64,000 nucleotides of DNA, taken from Desulfovibrio gilichinskyi (GTDB taxonomy: Bacteria; Desulfobacterota; Desulfovibrionia; Desulfovibrionales; Desulfovibrionaceae). Position 1 is the stretch's first letter; each line of letters starts with the position of its first letter. A model generated the notes under the pieces. That model was given only the letters and a program-made list of their open reading frames with translations, was not told the origin of the DNA and did no database searches. This document shows positions 62,474 to 64,000 of the stretch, in pieces. The DNA lies in contig NZ_FWZU01000001.1 in NCBI RefSeq assembly GCF_900177375.1, forward strand, positions 1-64,000. The letters run 5' to 3'. The position numbers and the translations under genes were made by a program.

Positions 62474-62640
62474 GTTGTTGAATGTGTCATTTGGATACTA
62501 AATTTTAAATGTTGTCACCCGCAATAAAAAAGTACATTCATGTCAACCAAATGCCAACCAACTTAGAAATAAAGGTTGATATTGTTACTTTTTTCACAAA
62601 ATAAATATAATTATTTCAAGTAGTTAAATGTAAAGCATCG
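62474..62640. other. AT-rich stretch between last island gene and right att copy
   Basis: No ORF, tRNA or recombinase remnant is visible. An ordinary island would carry an integrase near one end; nothing of this kind is seen here or at the left end. Confidence 0.4.
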
Positions 62641-62687
62641 GATTCCTAATCTTGGTGTCACAAGTTCGATTCTTGTCGGGGTCACCA
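62641..62687 (+). repeat. att site, right copy (tRNA-Arg 3' fragment)
   Basis: An exact 47-base copy of 53101-53147 (anticodon stem to CCA) without the acceptor and D-arm half, so it is not a working tRNA. It marks the right end of a 9.5-kb island. The downstream stretch also resembles the post-tRNA terminator. Confidence 0.93.
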
Positions 62688-62701
62688 TATTGAATTATAT
62701 T

Positions 62702-62737
62702 AAAGGGTTAACTCATGTTTTGAGTTGACCCTTTTCT
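62702..62737 (+). terminator. Terminator after right att copy
   Basis: AAAGGGTTAACTCA pairs with TGAGTTGACCCTTT (one mismatch) followed by TC. It is analogous to the terminator at 53156 and probably the original tRNA-Arg terminator of the chromosome, or that of a further element. Confidence 0.75.
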
Positions 62738-62762
62738 GCGTTTTATGGGGTTGTTTTCGGGG

Positions 62763-63123
62763 TGCTGCCAACCGGATATGCCAACCTGTTTAGATGAGTA
62801 TTGTTATGATTGTTTGTATAGTTTTTTTGATGTGTTGACTTATGATGGGTGGGATCGGTTGACCGAATGTATTTATATGATTTAAATAGTGTACATTGTT
62901 CTTTTAGATTTCTATTTTTGAAAGTCGATTAGTTGAGGTATGGAAAGCAGTGTGAAAAATATTAGTGACAATTCCGTTGGAAGACAGATGATATATAATA
63001 CATAGTCTCGCTTCAATAATTTTTAGTTTCAAATATGATAGGGAATTGAAAATCTTAAAATAACCACTCGTAAGATTGAAAGATATGGGCTGAAGCATAA
63101 ACGATGTACGGGGAAGTAAATTA
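62763..63123. other. AT-rich non-coding region before the glycosyltransferase gene
   Basis: About 360 bases with no convincing gene; a 64-codon minus-strand frame at 62904-63098 has no ribosome site and no recognisable content. The promoter of the next gene should lie here. Confidence 0.35.
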
Positions 63124-64000
63124 ATGAAATCGAGTCAACATTTCAGTGTAGATGTTTGTGTGAACGTTTTGGGAAAACCGTATCAAACCGCACTAAGCAT
63201 TTTGTCGTTGTTAAAATACTCCGCGACACATATTTCTAAAATATATATCATATTAGAAAAAAACAACAAAGCTAGCCATGTAAAGCAGATTAAGTCATTA
63301 TTAGATCATTTAAAAGTTGATATTGTGTATTATACTCCGAAAAATTGGTACTGGGTCTATCCTCTTGATAGGCGAGGTTTTAAGCAGGAAGACATACGTG
63401 ATGGATTAAGATATCAATTCGCATTCGAAAATTCAGACTCAAAACTCATTTATGTAATGCATAATGATGTTGTTCATTATACAGATGTTTTACAAATCTA
63501 TCATAGTGCTATCAAAGGGCATATAGCTGTTGGTAATATTGGGATGTGCCATAATTGTCCTGCATTTTGGTCAAAAAAGTGCTCGAAAGACAAATATATG
63601 TCGTATCAGCCTAGAATTGATGAGTTGCGTAAAATATACAATGAAGCTGATCCTCCTAGCGGCTGGAAAGGGTTTATGTATCATCTTGAAGATTTTTGTG
63701 AAGAATTCAGAGAGAATCCATGGCCATTACCATGTTGTCGGGTCAATGAATTTTCGTGTTTAATTGACTTAGATAAATATAGAAGCACTACAACTCCGTA
63801 TGGTGACTGTCATCCTTTCGGAGCGTATGGATCATGTGGAGGATACTTGTTAGATATAGGGTGTAATTGGTTTCATGATGTGCATTTACGTGGCTTCACA
63901 TGTAAAAATATTACTCTTTCGCAATCAGAATTTATACATATAGGTGGACATAGCGCGATGTTTAGCAAGGATTTGTATTTTCAAAATGAACTGAGAGCTT
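63124..64000 (+). CDS. Glycosyltransferase-like protein (cut by window end)
   Basis: An open frame of at least 292 codons runs from ATG 63124 to the window edge without a stop; GGGGAAG lies upstream. The N-terminus, FSVDVCVNVLGKPYQTALSI followed by YSATHISKIYIILEK, looks like a GT-A glycosyltransferase start. SKLIYVMHNDVVHYTDVL, around residue 110-125, may be the DxD-like metal site with HND. It is rich in Cys and Trp. No signal peptide. It may belong to a surface-polysaccharide region or to another accessory segment beyond the island. The acceptor and donor are unknown. Confidence 0.65.
   Translation, partial: MKSSQHFSVDVCVNVLGKPYQTALSILSLLKYSATHISKIYIILEKNNKASHVKQIKSLLDHLKVDIVYYTPKNWYWVYPLDRRGFKQEDIRDGLRYQFAFENSDSKLIYVMHNDVVHYTDVLQIYHSAIKGHIAVGNIGMCHNCPAFWSKKCSKDKYMSYQPRIDELRKIYNEADPPSGWKGFMYHLEDFCEEFRENPWPLPCCRVNEFSCLIDLDKYRSTTTPYGDCHPFGAYGSCGGYLLDIGCNWFHDVHLRGFTCKNITLSQSEFIHIGGHSAMFSKDLYFQNELRA

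Noticed and set aside
62641-62687. Second tRNA-Arg gene
   Set aside because: Only the 3' part from the anticodon stem is present; the acceptor 5' strand and D-arm are missing, so it is an att remnant.
62904-63098. A 64-codon minus-strand open frame right of the island
   Set aside because: No ribosome site, no recognisable motif and AT-rich context where open frames occur by chance.

Overview
The window reads as chromosome of a low-GC, Gram-negative, anaerobic deltaproteobacterium close to Desulfovibrio (marine Desulfovibrionaceae type). The main support is a 62-residue ferredoxin with the Cys-to-Asp change of Desulfovibrio africanus ferredoxin III, a TRAP dicarboxylate-type transporter, hopanoid synthesis, outer-membrane proteins and lipoproteins, and the rpsB-tsf-pyrH-frr-uppS and thrS-infC-rpmI-rplT-pheS-pheT translation operons. 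The assignment is inferred from gene content and not from a search.

Layout. 1-0.5 kb: the tail of an rRNA operon with two 5S rRNA genes in a row, the first cut by the window edge. 0.5-6.8 kb: transport genes, namely an AEC permease, a TRAP transporter (dctP, hairpin, dctQ, dctM) beside a TetR regulator with a clear operator, and a NicO/RcnA-type Ni/Co transporter. 6.9-21 kb: housekeeping genes, mostly on the minus strand: uppS, frr, pyrH, a possible 44-residue ORF, tsf, rpsB with a structured leader, FAH-family hydrolase, RNase J, acyltransferase, EF-G-like GTPase, then a plus-strand pair of ParB-like and spore-photolyase-like radical SAM proteins, then metK and panC. 22.4-34.2 kb: a plus-strand signalling block. 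A protein with two degenerate GGDEF domains and TPRs and a lytic transglycosylase precede CheW, CheR-TPR, CheW, CheA-REC, CheB and a hybrid histidine kinase. This is the Wsp order without a receptor and with the WspR slot taken by the kinase. 34.3-42 kb: phosphoglucomutase, Cys-rich and TPR proteins, ferredoxin, M29 aminopeptidase, and a TetR/outer-membrane-barrel pair. 42.3-49 kb: the thrS to pheT operon, in which infC appears to start at AUA. 49.3-52.8 kb: TetR, squalene-hopene cyclase and acyl-ACP thioesterase.

53.1-62.7 kb is a genomic island. It begins at the 3' end of an intact tRNA-Arg(CCT) and ends at an exact 47-bp copy of that 3' end 9,540 bp away. No recombinase is visible inside. 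Its eight co-directional genes encode a transmembrane protein with repeated PEGA-like domains, an FtsK/SpoIIIE ATPase with an apparently degenerate extra ATPase domain in front, two small helical proteins of which one has the length of a WXG100 protein and the other a W-containing turn, a secreted protein, and three lipoproteins that look like an SH3b-COG3014 fusion, YcfL and LpoB. I read this as a candidate undescribed, envelope-spanning, ATP-driven machine. A small secreted protein is encoded on the opposite strand at the left end. Beyond the second att copy the window ends inside a glycosyltransferase-like gene.

Limits: functions rest on motifs read by eye. Family names for the island lipoproteins and the WXG-like reading are the least secure.
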